NCBI RefSeq assembly: GCF_019599405.1
Contig: NZ_RKLQ01000001.1
Span: 868,001 to 932,000, forward strand
DNA: 64,000 nt
Direction: 5' to 3'
Source of the DNA: Haloarcula salinisoli
Lineage (GTDB): Archaea; Halobacteriota; Halobacteria; Halobacteriales; Haloarculaceae
The notes beneath the pieces are model-generated. The model did no database searches, was not told the origin of the DNA, and worked only from the letters and a program-made list of their open reading frames with translations. Positions 33,381 through 41,988 of this stretch are shown one piece after another; positions within the stretch are counted from its first letter, which is position 1; each line of letters begins with the position of its first letter. A program made the translations under genes and the position numbers.

Positions 33381-33412
33381 GTAAAGTACCGCGAGTACCT
33401 TGGGTCAGAAAT

Positions 33413-34120
33413 TCAGAACGGCAGCGCGTTCGCCATCGCGGTGACGGCGGTCTCCCACAGCGAGAAGCCAAAGGCGACCTTCACCGCGAAGTCGGCGGCG
33501 AAAAACAGGAACAGCCCGGCGCCGACGAAGTGGGCCTTCCGGAGGTCGAACCGGTGTGAGAACTTGTGGAAGAACAGGGCGTTGGCGATGCTGACGGGGA
33601 TGATGGCGAGCATCTCACCGGTCCAGATGGCGGTTCCGAACGCGGGGTACTGGGCGGCCAGCGAGATGGTGATGAGCTGGGTCTTGTCGCCGAACTCGCC
33701 GAAGGCCATCATCGCGAAGATGGGCAGGAAGCCCCCCAGCTTGTTCGGGACCTGCCGGTCGACGACGGGGACGGTCACGTCCAGTTCGCCGCCGTCGGTC
33801 AGGACGCCCGTCGCGGCCTCTTTGTCCGGTGCGTCTTTCGCTGGTGCCGTGCGCACGAGCAGGTAAGCAAAGAGGACAAAGAGCGCAGCCGTCATCGCGT
33901 CGAGGTAGATGCCCGGCAGAAGTTCCGTGACCGCGCTGCCGAGCCAGACTTCCAGCGCCGTCCAGCCGGCGAAGGCGGTCCCCGCCGCAGCGACGACCAT
34001 CGCCGGGTGGAATCGCGTCGAGAGCCCCGCGATGATGAACTGGACCTTCTCGCCGGGGAGGACGGCCAGTTGTGCGCCGGCGGCGATAGCGACGACGCCG
34101 AGCCAGGTGACCTCGCTCAC
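33413..34120 (-). CDS. GDT1/TMEM165 (UPF0016) cation transporter, probable Mn exporter
   Basis: 235 residues, six predicted membrane helices in two halves. The second family motif FGEFGDKTQLITISLA is intact (E-x-G-D-K-T), while the first is degenerate, reading AVLPGEKVQFIIAG. Family members export Mn or exchange Ca/Mn for protons. The GTG start overlaps the upstream DtxR-family stop by 4 bp, so the regulator and transporter are co-translated, supporting a manganese role. Confidence 0.83.
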   Translation of the reverse strand: MSEVTWLGVVAIAAGAQLAVLPGEKVQFIIAGLSTRFHPAMVVAAAGTAFAGWTALEVWLGSAVTELLPGIYLDAMTAALFVLFAYLLVRTAPAKDAPDKEAATGVLTDGGELDVTVPVVDRQVPNKLGGFLPIFAMMAFGEFGDKTQLITISLAAQYPAFGTAIWTGEMLAIIPVSIANALFFHKFSHRFDLRKAHFVGAGLFLFFAADFAVKVAFGFSLWETAVTAMANALPF

Positions 34121-34806
34121 ACCTCGCTCACCTCTTCGGCGGCCTCGTCGGGGTTGCGGACCTGAATCGCGTCGGCGATGTGGTCGGGCAGCGCCACCGT
34201 CTCACCGCTGTCCAGCCGTACCGTCACCATCCCGATAGGGGCGACCTCCTCGACGACGAGTTCGACGCCCGGCCGGATGCCAGCGCCGTCGAGGTACGTC
34301 AGCTCCTCCGGGTCGCGGTCTCGCACGCGAGCGACCAGCAGCCGGGTTCCCTCGCCATGGTCGGCCAGCGCCGAGGCCGGAATGTCGTCGATGGGGTCCA
34401 GCGTGTCGCTGGGAATCGGGTCACCGTGGGGGTCGACTTCGGGGTCGTCCAGCGCGGCGGCGACGCGGCGCTCGAACTCCTCGCTGATGTGGTGTTCCAG
34501 AATCTCGGCCTCCTCGTGGACCTCCGACCAGTCGTATCCCAGCTCCTCGGTGAGGAAGGTCTCCAGTAGCCGATGGTGGCGGATGACCTCCAGCGCGACC
34601 GTCTCGCCCTCGGGGGATAGCTGTACACCCTTGTACTTCTCGCGTTCGACGAGGTCGCGGTCGGCGAGCTTCTCGACCATGCTCGTCGCGGTCGGCGGTG
34701 TCACCTCCAGCGTCTCGGCGATAGTCGAGGTCGCCACGGGTGGCTCGCCCTCCCGTTCGAGCCGGTAGATAGCCTTCAGATAGTCCTCCATCTTCGCGCT
34801 CAACAT
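34117..34806 (-). CDS. DtxR/SirR/MntR-family metal-dependent regulator
   Basis: 229 residues. N-terminal winged helix MLSAKMEDYLKAIYRLEREG, then ATSTIAETLEVTPPTATSMV; the dimerisation and metal domain has HHRLLETFLTEELGYDWSEV, HEEAEILEHHISEEFERRVA and DPHGDPIP, with the expected His and Glu ligands. A C-terminal SH3-like FeoA domain (RPGVELVVEEVAPIGMVTVR) completes it. It should sense Mn or Fe and repress transport genes. A dyad 9 bp before its ATG suggests autoregulation. Confidence 0.93.
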   Translation of the reverse strand: MLSAKMEDYLKAIYRLEREGEPPVATSTIAETLEVTPPTATSMVEKLADRDLVEREKYKGVQLSPEGETVALEVIRHHRLLETFLTEELGYDWSEVHEEAEILEHHISEEFERRVAAALDDPEVDPHGDPIPSDTLDPIDDIPASALADHGEGTRLLVARVRDRDPEELTYLDGAGIRPGVELVVEEVAPIGMVTVRLDSGETVALPDHIADAIQVRNPDEAAEEVSEV

Positions 34807-34814
34807 GGGGTAAT

Positions 34815-34828
34815 TTAGACTCGTCTAA
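34815..34828. promoter_or_regulatory. TTAGAC-TC-GTCTAA dyad, probable DtxR-family operator
   Basis: Perfect 6-bp arms around a 2-bp centre lie 9-22 bp before the regulator's ATG at 34806, overlapping the expected transcription start. The half-site TTAG...CTAA is characteristic of DtxR/SirR-type boxes. This predicts metal-dependent autorepression of the regulator-transporter operon. Confidence 0.7.
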
Positions 34829-34906
34829 CTGAAAAGCGTAGTGCTTCAAAACAATAATTGGGGACGGTCATATCCGTCCCCAGCCGCGTGTCACGGCCTG
34901 GACCTG

Positions 34907-35059
34907 TCAGGACTGGTCGTCGGTGTACGTCTCCCGGCGGGCCCGGGTTACCAGATAGAGGAACAGGTAGCCGATGGCACCCAGCACGAAAAGCGTCGCC
35001 GGAATGAGAAACGGGCCAAAGGTCGCGATCAGCGTCTCGACGACCGCCGGCAGTAACAT
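34907..35059 (-). CDS. 50-residue single-helix membrane protein
   Basis: It starts at the ATG at 35059 (MLLPAVVETLIATFGPFLIP). One long hydrophobic stretch, FLIPATLFVLGAIGYLFLYL, is followed by a basic VTRARRE and acidic end YTDDQS, giving an inside C-terminus. Function unknown; short haloarchaeal membrane proteins of this style are common. It lies in the divergent space upstream of the 35145 gene. Confidence 0.6.
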   Translation of the reverse strand: MLLPAVVETLIATFGPFLIPATLFVLGAIGYLFLYLVTRARRETYTDDQS

Positions 35060-35144
35060 GGCCTTACTTGGCCCGCCGGCCACATAAGCCTCGCCACGGA
35101 GCCGGACCGACAGTTTAGAAGCTATCGGGGACAAACTGACTGGT

Positions 35145-35630
35145 ATGTACAGGCTGGGCCATCAGGGGGCCGCACTCGTCGTGTACGCGCCGCTGGGACT
35201 GGTGCTGTTGCTGCTGGGTCGGCCGCCGCTCGCTGTCGTCGGTGGCGCCGTCTCGGTCGCGCTTGCCTCACTGCCCGACGTCGACCAGCGTCTGCCAGGC
35301 GTCCAACACAGGGGCGCCACGCACACCCTTGGATTTGCGGTCGCTGTCGGCATCGTTCTCGGCGCGGTCGGCTGGCTCCTGGGCCGTGGGACCGGCGTCG
35401 GAACGGCAGTCGAGTTCGCCGCTGTCGGGTTCGCGGTCGGCACGACCGCCGTCGTCTCCCACCTGCTCGCGGACGTCATCACGCCGATGGGTATCACGCC
35501 CTTCTGGCCGGTCTCTGACCGACACTACACGTTCGGGGTCTGTCGAGCGGACAACACGCTGGCGAACTACGCGCTGCTGGGGCTCGGTATCGCGCTCACG
35601 GTCGCGGTCCTCGCAATCGCCCCTAGATGA
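35145..35630 (+). CDS. DUF457/YdjM-like membrane-bound metal-dependent hydrolase
   Basis: 161 residues with four to five membrane helices. Conserved features: MYRLGHQGAALVVYAPL near the N-terminus, LASLPDVDQRLPGVQHRGATHTL (Asp and His residues of the YdjM/LexA-induced family) and VSHLLADVITPMGITPFWPV. The family may have phospholipase-like or other hydrolase activity. It overlaps the convergent MTH865 gene by 8 bp at the 3' end. Confidence 0.8.
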   Translation: MYRLGHQGAALVVYAPLGLVLLLLGRPPLAVVGGAVSVALASLPDVDQRLPGVQHRGATHTLGFAVAVGIVLGAVGWLLGRGTGVGTAVEFAAVGFAVGTTAVVSHLLADVITPMGITPFWPVSDRHYTFGVCRADNTLANYALLGLGIALTVAVLAIAPR

Positions 35631-35871
35631 GGTCCTGCGATTCCAGCGACGCCATCACGTCGTCGACGAAGTCGTCGACGGTCTCGTAGGGGAACTCCCC
35701 GTTGAGTTTGGTGTTCAGTTCCATCGCCGTCATCGAGAAATCGCCAGATTCGAACTTCGTCGACGGGCCAGCGGGCAGGGCCGGCACGAGGTCCATCGGA
35801 CTGGAGATGGGGTAGTCTGCGTCCTGGAACGCCTCGGTGAACTGCTCGCGGAGTTCGGCTTTATCGGCCAT
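35623..35871 (-). CDS. MTH865-family small protein
   Basis: 82 residues from the ATG at 35871 (MADKAELREQFTEAFQDADY). The EF-hand-like pattern FQDADYPISSPMDLVPALPA and FETVDDFVDDVM-like C-terminus match the MTH865 fold, whose function is unknown. A TATA box (TTTATT, minus strand) at leaderless distance supports the start. Confidence 0.75.
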   Translation of the reverse strand: MADKAELREQFTEAFQDADYPISSPMDLVPALPAGPSTKFESGDFSMTAMELNTKLNGEFPYETVDDFVDDVMASLESQDLI

Positions 35872-35894
35872 ATTATCGGTTGCACAACCCAGCC

Positions 35895-35900
35895 AATAAA
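35895..35900 (-). promoter_or_regulatory. TATA box for the MTH865-family gene
   Basis: The minus strand reads CCCTTTATTGG, with TTTATT 24-29 bp before the ATG at 35871, as expected for a leaderless transcript. Confidence 0.6.
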
Positions 35901-35958
35901 GGGTTCGACATTGGTACACTTTCCCGTTGTTGGGAGTTTATTGGAAGGTTCGCCGCGT

Positions 35959-35975
35959 TAGGCCCGCCGGGCCTA
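35959..35975 (-). terminator. hairpin over the stop codon of the HAD phosphatase gene
   Basis: TAGGCCC-GCC-GGGCCTA forms a perfect 7-bp stem; the stop codon TAG (minus strand, 35973-35975) is the start of the stem. It could help end transcription or protect the 3' end. Archaeal termination usually depends on T-runs, and none is obvious here, so the role is tentative. Confidence 0.35.
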
Positions 35976-36755
35976 CGGCAGAATCGTGTCTATCTCGACC
36001 AGCGAGTCCAGCACGTGGTCTGGTTTCACGTCACTGGCGGCGAGCGTCGCGTCGTCGGTGACACCCGTCATCACGAGCGCCGTTTGCATCCCCGCTCGCT
36101 CGCCCAGCAGGATGTCGGTTCCCAGACGGTCACCGACGACGAGGATGTCCTCGGGCTCGTGGCCCAGCTGGTCGAGCGCTGCATCGATAGCGACGTCCGA
36201 TGGCTTGCCCAGTACCCGGTCGGGTTCACGTTCCGTGACACCAGTGATGGCCCGGAGTATCGCGCCGGAGCCGGGCACCGGGTGGCCGTTGGGTCCCGGG
36301 AAGGTCGGGTCGGGGTCCGTGCCCAGATAGACGGTGCCGGTGTCGAGCGCGCGGAGCGCGTCGGTCATGTCGTCGTAGTGGAACTCGTCGGTCCAGGAGG
36401 CAAGCAGTACGTCGGCCTCGCCCGGTTCGGCGACCACGTCGGCCCGCCCGCGGGCGATACGTTCCCGAATCGAGTCCGAGCCGACGACGAACACGTCGTC
36501 GCCGGCGTGGTGCGCGTCGACGTACTCCCGCGTGACCACGGCCGAGGAGCAGGCCTCGCCGGGGCGGGCGTCGATTCCCAGCGACTGCAGTCGCTCGACG
36601 TACTCCTGGCCGCCGTGGAGCGGGTTGTTCGAGAAGAACGATATCGAGAGTCCGCGTTCGCGCAGGCGGTCGACTGTTTCGGGTGCCCCGGGCAGGGGGT
36701 CGTCGTGGTGATACACCGTTCCGTCGAGGTCCAGCAGCACGCCCCGGACTGTCAT
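35973..36755 (-). CDS. HAD-IIA family phosphatase (NagD/PGP-like)
   Basis: 260 residues. Motif I is GVLLDLDGTVYHHDDPLPGA with nucleophile Asp; motif II is ISFFSNNPLHGGQEYVERL; motif III/IV are VLGKPSDVAIDAALDQLG and LVVGDRLGTDILLGERAG. The inserted C2 cap of NagD-type enzymes fits the length. It probably dephosphorylates small metabolites such as phosphoglycolate, glycerol phosphate or nucleotides. Monocistronic on the minus strand. Confidence 0.9.
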   Translation of the reverse strand: MTVRGVLLDLDGTVYHHDDPLPGAPETVDRLRERGLSISFFSNNPLHGGQEYVERLQSLGIDARPGEACSSAVVTREYVDAHHAGDDVFVVGSDSIRERIARGRADVVAEPGEADVLLASWTDEFHYDDMTDALRALDTGTVYLGTDPDPTFPGPNGHPVPGSGAILRAITGVTEREPDRVLGKPSDVAIDAALDQLGHEPEDILVVGDRLGTDILLGERAGMQTALVMTGVTDDATLAASDVKPDHVLDSLVEIDTILP

Positions 36756-36789
36756 GGGTCCCGGTATGGTGGCATAGTTGAAAAGCCCC

Positions 36790-38154
36790 TCATTCGCGGC
36801 TGACCACGCCAGTCACGTCGAAGCGGGCGCCGCCGTCCGCGCTGTCGGCGAGTTCGAGCCCCCACCCGTGAGCGTCGGCGATCTGGGCGACGATGGCCAG
36901 CCCGATGCCAGTTCCGTCGTCGGCCGTCGAGTGGCCCATCTCGAACACGTCGCTCTCATCGTCGATTCCCGTCCCGTCGTCGGCGACGTAGAAGCCGTCG
37001 TCGCGAGCGCCGACGGTCACTGTCACGGGGCCGTCGTTGTGCTCGACAGCGTTGCGAAAGAGGTTCGCAAAGAGGTCACGGGCCCGTGTGGGGTCGGCCT
37101 CTATCTCGCCCGTCACTGTCACCGAGAGGGTCGCGCCGTCGGTCGCGACGTCGGCCCAGGCTTCCTCTGCCAGCGACTCGATGGCGACCCACTCGGGCTC
37201 GTGGACGGCCCGCCCCTCGCGAGCCAGTGTCAGGACGTCTTCGATGATATCGCTCATCCGGTCGAGCGACCGGTCTATCTTCGCTACCATCTCGTTGTCT
37301 TCCTCGACGTCGAGCAGTTCCAGGGCGCTGGCAGCGACGTTCAGCGGGTTCCTGAGGTCGTGGCTGACGACGCTGGCGAACTCCTCTAGGCGCTCGTTCT
37401 GTCGTTCGAGCTCCCGTTCGCGCTCGACCCGTTCCGTGACGTCCCGGGAGACGAGCTGGGCCGTGGCCCGCTCGCGGTGGCTCTCGACGGGGACGAACTG
37501 GTTCTGGTAGTGGCGCCCGTCGAGGGAGTCCGTCGTCTCGACCGTCTCGCCCTCGTCGATGGCCTCGCGGAGGGCGGCGACCCGCCGGCGAGCGATTTCG
37601 GTGTCCATCACGTCGGTCAGGCGCTCACCGGCCAGCGCCGTGGGGGTCGTCCCGAGCCGGTCGGCCAGCGAGGGGTTAGCCGACAGCAGGACCCCCTTCT
37701 GGGTGATGTGGGCGATACCGTCCGGCGAGTTCGCGACCAGTGACTCGAACTTCTTGCGTGTGCGGTCCTGTTTGACGACGCTCTCGATGCGATTGGCCAG
37801 CCGGCCGTACTGCTTGTCCTCGACGACCTCGAGTTTCAGCAGATAGTCGGCCACGCCGGCCCGTATCGCCTTGCTCGCCGTCTCCTCGTCTCCCCGTCCG
37901 GTCAGGAGGATAAAGGGCAGCGAGGGGTCCTCCTCGCGCACCGTCGACAGCAGTTCCAGCCCGTCCATCTCCGGCATCTCGTAGTCGCTGACGACGCAGT
38001 CGAACTCCTCCTCGGCCAGCCGTTCGGCGGCGGTGGCGCCGCTGTGGACCGAGACCGCGTCCATGCCGTGTTCCTGGGTCAACGTCTCCGCCGTCATATC
38101 CGCGAAGAACTCGCTGTCGTCGACCACCAGCGTTCTGATAGTTCCCTCGGCCAT
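36790..38154 (-). CDS. hybrid sensor: receiver-PAS-histidine kinase
   Basis: 454 residues from the ATG at 38154. The receiver (residues 1-120) has LVVDDSEFF, phosphoacceptor Asp in CVVSDYEMPEMDGLELL and LTGRGDEETASKAIRAG. A PAS domain follows (FESLVANSPDGIAHITQKGV), then HisKA with SVVSHDLRNPLNVAASALEL (His) and HATPase_c with FRNAVEHNDGP, VADDGTGID and DDGTGIGLAIVAQIADAHGW. There are no membrane helices, so it senses cytoplasmic signals. It is typical of haloarchaeal kinases with N-terminal receivers; no partner regulator is adjacent. Confidence 0.92.
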   Translation of the reverse strand: MAEGTIRTLVVDDSEFFADMTAETLTQEHGMDAVSVHSGATAAERLAEEEFDCVVSDYEMPEMDGLELLSTVREEDPSLPFILLTGRGDEETASKAIRAGVADYLLKLEVVEDKQYGRLANRIESVVKQDRTRKKFESLVANSPDGIAHITQKGVLLSANPSLADRLGTTPTALAGERLTDVMDTEIARRRVAALREAIDEGETVETTDSLDGRHYQNQFVPVESHRERATAQLVSRDVTERVERERELERQNERLEEFASVVSHDLRNPLNVAASALELLDVEEDNEMVAKIDRSLDRMSDIIEDVLTLAREGRAVHEPEWVAIESLAEEAWADVATDGATLSVTVTGEIEADPTRARDLFANLFRNAVEHNDGPVTVTVGARDDGFYVADDGTGIDDESDVFEMGHSTADDGTGIGLAIVAQIADAHGWGLELADSADGGARFDVTGVVSRE

Positions 38155-38227
38155 GTGATCTACTCGTATACCCTCCACAAACACGTTTCACCACTTGTAG
38201 CTACGGCAAACTGTCGGTGTGGTGCCA

Positions 38228-39622
38228 TCATCTCCTGAGTCGTCCCTCCCACCGCGGACCGGCACGACCCGTCAGCCACCAGCCGACGGCGCCGGCCAGG
38301 CCGGCCAGTCCCACCGCGCCGCCGACGGCGGCCAGGGGCGCGACCGAGACCACGAGCGCGGCGACCAGTAGCGGGACCGCCAGCGCGGCCAGCGCGGCCC
38401 CGAAGACGGCAAACAGCGCGGTATCGAACAGCAACTCGTTGGGCGACAGTCCCGTGAGATAGGCCGCCACGCCGAAGACGTAGACGGCCACCCCGGGAAC
38501 TACGAGCGCTCCGACCGCGACCGCCGCGAGGGGATACCACAGCGTCGCCACGGCCAGATAGAGCGCCGCTGCCGACAGCGAGAGCACGAGATACGCCCGC
38601 AACGTCCCGGCGAAGACGTCGGCGTAGGCCACCGGATAGCGCAGATACGAGCGGGGCGAATCGAACTGCGTGACCCAGCTGTACGTCGTGAACGCACCCA
38701 GCCCCAGCAGCGTTCCGAACGCGACGCCGGGCTGGGGTCGGATACCGGTCGCGCCGGTAATCCGGTCCAGTAACAGCGCCGTGACGGCAAAGAGCACGCC
38801 TATCGAGAAGACGACCTTGCCGACCGAGCCCGAGGAGCGCGCGACCGACAGCAGCGACTGTCTGGTCAGCGGGTCCGAGACGCCCGTAAAGAGCCGTTCG
38901 GTCGCCCGGTGACGAGCCGAGCCGGTGTCGTCGACCGGCTCGAAGAGCGCGATGCCGACCACCGCGAGCGCGAGCGTCGGCGCCACGCCGCGAACGGCCG
39001 TGGCCACGGATGGGTCGGCGTACAGGGCGTACGGCGTGTACGCGACGGGGTCGACGCCAAGCGCGAGGACGGAAAGCGTCCCGGCGACGAGCCCGCCCAC
39101 GAACGCCGGCCGGCTCCGGGTCGCCACGGCAACGAGTGTGAGCGACAGCGAGGCGCCGAAGGCGAAGGCCGCGACGACGGCGAGCCACAGCAGGGCGACG
39201 CTCGCCGGGGCGGTTCCCGACGCGATGGCCACGACACCGTAGCCCAGCACCGCCGGCGTGAGCACGAACCCGGTGTAGTAGCAGACGTCCTTCAGGAGGA
39301 AGGTCGCGAGCAGTCGCCGAAAGGACAGCGGGAGGGTGCGTGCCGAGAAGACCAGCAGCGTCATCTCGCCCAGCACGTCCCGCAGGGCGTCCCGACCGAC
39401 CAGGCCGATGGTCCCGACCTGCAGCCCGAAGAAGGCCACGAGCGCGACCAGCCCGCCCGCGACGGTATCGGTTGGGGTTCCCGTCATCGGCAACAGCCAC
39501 GTCCCGACCGCCGTTAGTGCGGCCACGACGAGCGGGAACGCCGCGAAGCGAGCCCCGCCGAAGAGGTGGCTGTGGAGGCGCCACTCCTCGCGGACCATCC
39601 ACCGGAACAGCGTCCCGGTCAC
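38228..39622 (-). CDS. ABC-2 type permease, multi-helix
   Basis: 464 residues from a GTG, with about 11-12 hydrophobic segments, including GARFAAFPLVVAALTAVGTW at the start and LVAALVVSVAPLAAVGGAVG at the end. The cytosolic loop with GRDALRDVLGEMTLLVFSAR and LLATFLLKDVCYYTGF is like CcmB/ABC-2 permeases. It lies 42 bp after an ATPase gene on the same strand, so the two form an exporter of unknown substrate. Confidence 0.82.
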   Translation of the reverse strand: MTGTLFRWMVREEWRLHSHLFGGARFAAFPLVVAALTAVGTWLLPMTGTPTDTVAGGLVALVAFFGLQVGTIGLVGRDALRDVLGEMTLLVFSARTLPLSFRRLLATFLLKDVCYYTGFVLTPAVLGYGVVAIASGTAPASVALLWLAVVAAFAFGASLSLTLVAVATRSRPAFVGGLVAGTLSVLALGVDPVAYTPYALYADPSVATAVRGVAPTLALAVVGIALFEPVDDTGSARHRATERLFTGVSDPLTRQSLLSVARSSGSVGKVVFSIGVLFAVTALLLDRITGATGIRPQPGVAFGTLLGLGAFTTYSWVTQFDSPRSYLRYPVAYADVFAGTLRAYLVLSLSAAALYLAVATLWYPLAAVAVGALVVPGVAVYVFGVAAYLTGLSPNELLFDTALFAVFGAALAALAVPLLVAALVVSVAPLAAVGGAVGLAGLAGAVGWWLTGRAGPRWEGRLRR

Positions 39623-39664
39623 GTAGGACCCTCCCGCACCGTCATACTCGCATCACCGTCCACG

Positions 39665-40450
39665 TCATGGCTGTACCGCCACCCCGCTTCCGCGGCGCTC
39701 CCCGCCGACCTCGGCGATGAAGTACTCCAGCAGCTCGTCCTCGCTCATCTCGCGGGGGTCACACTCGGCGACCAGTTCGCCGTCCTCGACGATGCCGACG
39801 TGCGTACAGAGCTCGGCGGCCACGTCGACGTAATGTGTCGAGAGAAAGAGCGTGTTCCCTCGCTCGCAGTAGTCCGAAAGCACTGCCTTGACCTGCTCCT
39901 GCATGATGGGGTCTAGGTTCACGAGCGGCTCGTCGATGAACACGAGGTCGGGGTCGTGCAGGAACGCGGCGGCGAGCATCACCCGCTGGCGCTCCCCCTC
40001 CGACAGTCCCGTCGACAGGGCGTCCAGTACGCCCGCAAACTCCAGGCGCTCGGCCCACGTCTCGATGCGGTCGTCGATGGTTCGCGGGCGCTGCCCGCTC
40101 ACGTCTTCCGAGGCGCTCTGTGCCTCGCTACCCAGGTCGCGTACCTCGCCGACGAAGGTGAGATACTCCCTGGGCGTCAGAAAGCTCGGGGGGTCCTCCC
40201 GCTCGGGCAGGATGCCGATAGCTCGCTTGACTGCCATCGGCTCCGTGACCGGGTCGTGGCCGACGACGGTGGCCGAACCACCGGAGGGCTCGCGCTGCCC
40301 GGTCAGCAGTTCGATGGTCGTCGTCTTCCCGGAGCCGTTGGGGCCCAACAGCCCGAAGAGGGCGCCCTCGTCCACGGAGAGAGTGAGCCCTGACAGCGCC
40401 GTCACCTCGCCGAAGCGGCGTGTCAGGTCCGTCGTCTCGATAGCTACCAT
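39665..40450 (-). CDS. ABC transporter ATP-binding protein
   Basis: 261 residues. Walker A GPNGSGKTTTIELL, signature GLSEGERQRVMLAAAF, Walker B LVFIDEPLVNLDP and the switch His in TLFLSTHYVDVA. The DrrA/CcmA-like form with an extended C-terminal tail serves the ABC-2 permease downstream. About 15 residues between Walker A and the signature (ASEDVSGQRPRTIDD) are an acidic insertion. Confidence 0.93.
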   Translation of the reverse strand: MVAIETTDLTRRFGEVTALSGLTLSVDEGALFGLLGPNGSGKTTTIELLTGQREPSGGSATVVGHDPVTEPMAVKRAIGILPEREDPPSFLTPREYLTFVGEVRDLGSEAQSASEDVSGQRPRTIDDRIETWAERLEFAGVLDALSTGLSEGERQRVMLAAAFLHDPDLVFIDEPLVNLDPIMQEQVKAVLSDYCERGNTLFLSTHYVDVAAELCTHVGIVEDGELVAECDPREMSEDELLEYFIAEVGGERRGSGVAVQP

Positions 40451-40515
40451 GTCCCGACCTACCGTCCAGTCCCCCCTTTAGCTGTTCGGCCCGGTTGCCG
40501 CATTTGATACTGGTC

Positions 40516-41112
40516 TCACGCCGGGCCCCGTCGGTCCGACGCTATCAGGACCACCCACGCGGCGAAGACCCCTGCGCCGAGCAGCTCCGGGATAGCCAGT
40601 CCGGGGCGCAACACGGGGCCGCTGGCGGCCCACCACCACCAGCCGGCGACGTGGACGGCGACGAGCGAGCTCGTCACCGCGGCGCGCCGTCGCCCGCCGG
40701 CCAGCGCGGTGCCGGCGCCGTCGACCGCCATCGCGACCATCGAGGCGAGATACAGCGTTAACGCGGCCGGGAGGTGGAGCGGCCGCCCAGCTGGAAAGAG
40801 GCCGACGCCGACCATCCCGAGCAGTGCAACGCTAAAGGGGACGACGGCCGCCTGCCCGAGTCGGGTCTCGCTCCGTCGCCAGAGGACGACGGCGAAGGGG
40901 AGCCCGACCACACCCGCGAGGACCAGCCCGCCGTCGAACAGCAGCGTCGTCACCGGCGTCGCGACCGGGTCGCCCGGCTGCCCGAGGTCAGAGAGAGCGT
41001 TCCCGGTGACTGCGAAGGTGGGCGAGGCGAGGGCCGCGCCGGCGATGCCGATTGCTGCGATGCAGACAGCGGCCACGCCGGCGAGACGCCCCGCTCGCGT
41101 CAGTTCGTCCAT
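40516..41112 (-). CDS. DUF998-family membrane protein
   Basis: 198 residues with six predicted membrane helices, starting GRLAGVAAVCIAAIGIAGAA and including the loop TGNALSDLGQPGDP, a DUF998 landmark. The second half has VGLFPAGRPLHLPAALTLYL, another conserved spot. Function unknown. It sits 65 bp upstream of the ABC ATPase gene on the same strand but is probably separate. Confidence 0.8.
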   Translation of the reverse strand: MDELTRAGRLAGVAAVCIAAIGIAGAALASPTFAVTGNALSDLGQPGDPVATPVTTLLFDGGLVLAGVVGLPFAVVLWRRSETRLGQAAVVPFSVALLGMVGVGLFPAGRPLHLPAALTLYLASMVAMAVDGAGTALAGGRRRAAVTSSLVAVHVAGWWWWAASGPVLRPGLAIPELLGAGVFAAWVVLIASDRRGPA

Positions 41113-41169
41113 GGGCGCCGAAAACGGCGGGCCGCCTGTTGTAACCTTCGGGGGTAACTGGCGACAGCC

Positions 41170-41859
41170 TCAATCCAGCCAGAGTGGTTTGAACGGCGAG
41201 ACGCCGAGTTCGTTGCCGGGGCTGTAGTGGACCAGCGGGTCACCGACCGGCTCGGGCAGGGACAGTACCGACAGCAGGTCCCCCTCGACCGTCGCCTCGA
41301 CTGGCCCGAGTTCCCAGGGGTCGTGGCCGACGTGACCCACGAACTTCGTCCCCAGGGGCCCGTCACCGAAGACGCGGAACCGCTCGACGAAGAACGCGGG
41401 TAGCGAGTCCGGCGGCGCCGTCGACGCGGGCTCCTCGCCCGGCGTGTACCGGACCGTCAGCGCACGCCGACCGTCGACGTCCAGCGTCCGCTCGGTCCGG
41501 CCCTCCCCGTCGGCGTCACGGCGAGTGACCTCCCCGTCGCGGTAGTTCAGCCGGAGGAGTGGACCGGCGACGCTGGCTATCGGGTCCGTGGTGAAGGCAG
41601 CGAAGAAGTACAGCCCGCGCTGGCCATCGGGGCCCGTGACGTACGTCCGGACCGTGACCGACTGAGCCGGATTCCCCAGGTCGATATCGAACGCCGAGAC
41701 GCCGGCGACAGTGTGGTGGATGGCGGTTATCCAGGCGTCGTCGGCCGCTCGCTCGACGCTGAGCCAGTTCGGTATCGCCCGCTCCAGCGCGCCCGGGTCG
41801 ACGGGCCAGTGAGAGAAGCAGACGTCTTCGACGCGGACGGTCAGCGGCTTCCTCGACAT
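41170..41859 (-). CDS. DUF2071 (YqjF-like) protein, paralogue 1
   Basis: 229 residues. DUF2071 hallmarks: VCFSHWPVDPGALERAIPNW, the VTVRTYVTGPDGQRGLYFFA strand region and a C-terminal GNELGVSPFKPLWLD. It shares the overall plan with the protein at 42378 (38 W-P and Y-V residues line up), so the two are paralogues. The fold is related to acetoacetate decarboxylase-like barrels; the function is unknown. Confidence 0.82.
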   Translation of the reverse strand: MSRKPLTVRVEDVCFSHWPVDPGALERAIPNWLSVERAADDAWITAIHHTVAGVSAFDIDLGNPAQSVTVRTYVTGPDGQRGLYFFAAFTTDPIASVAGPLLRLNYRDGEVTRRDADGEGRTERTLDVDGRRALTVRYTPGEEPASTAPPDSLPAFFVERFRVFGDGPLGTKFVGHVGHDPWELGPVEATVEGDLLSVLSLPEPVGDPLVHYSPGNELGVSPFKPLWLD

Positions 41860-41988
41860 ATCCGCTATCAGGACTCGGGCGTCTTGAGTGTAGGGCAGGG
41901 CGTGGGGGCCAGCGATGCTGATACCGGTGGGCCGTGGCTCCGGGGTACGGCGCTCTCTCCAACCTAACGGGGTTCCCGAGATGTGCCG

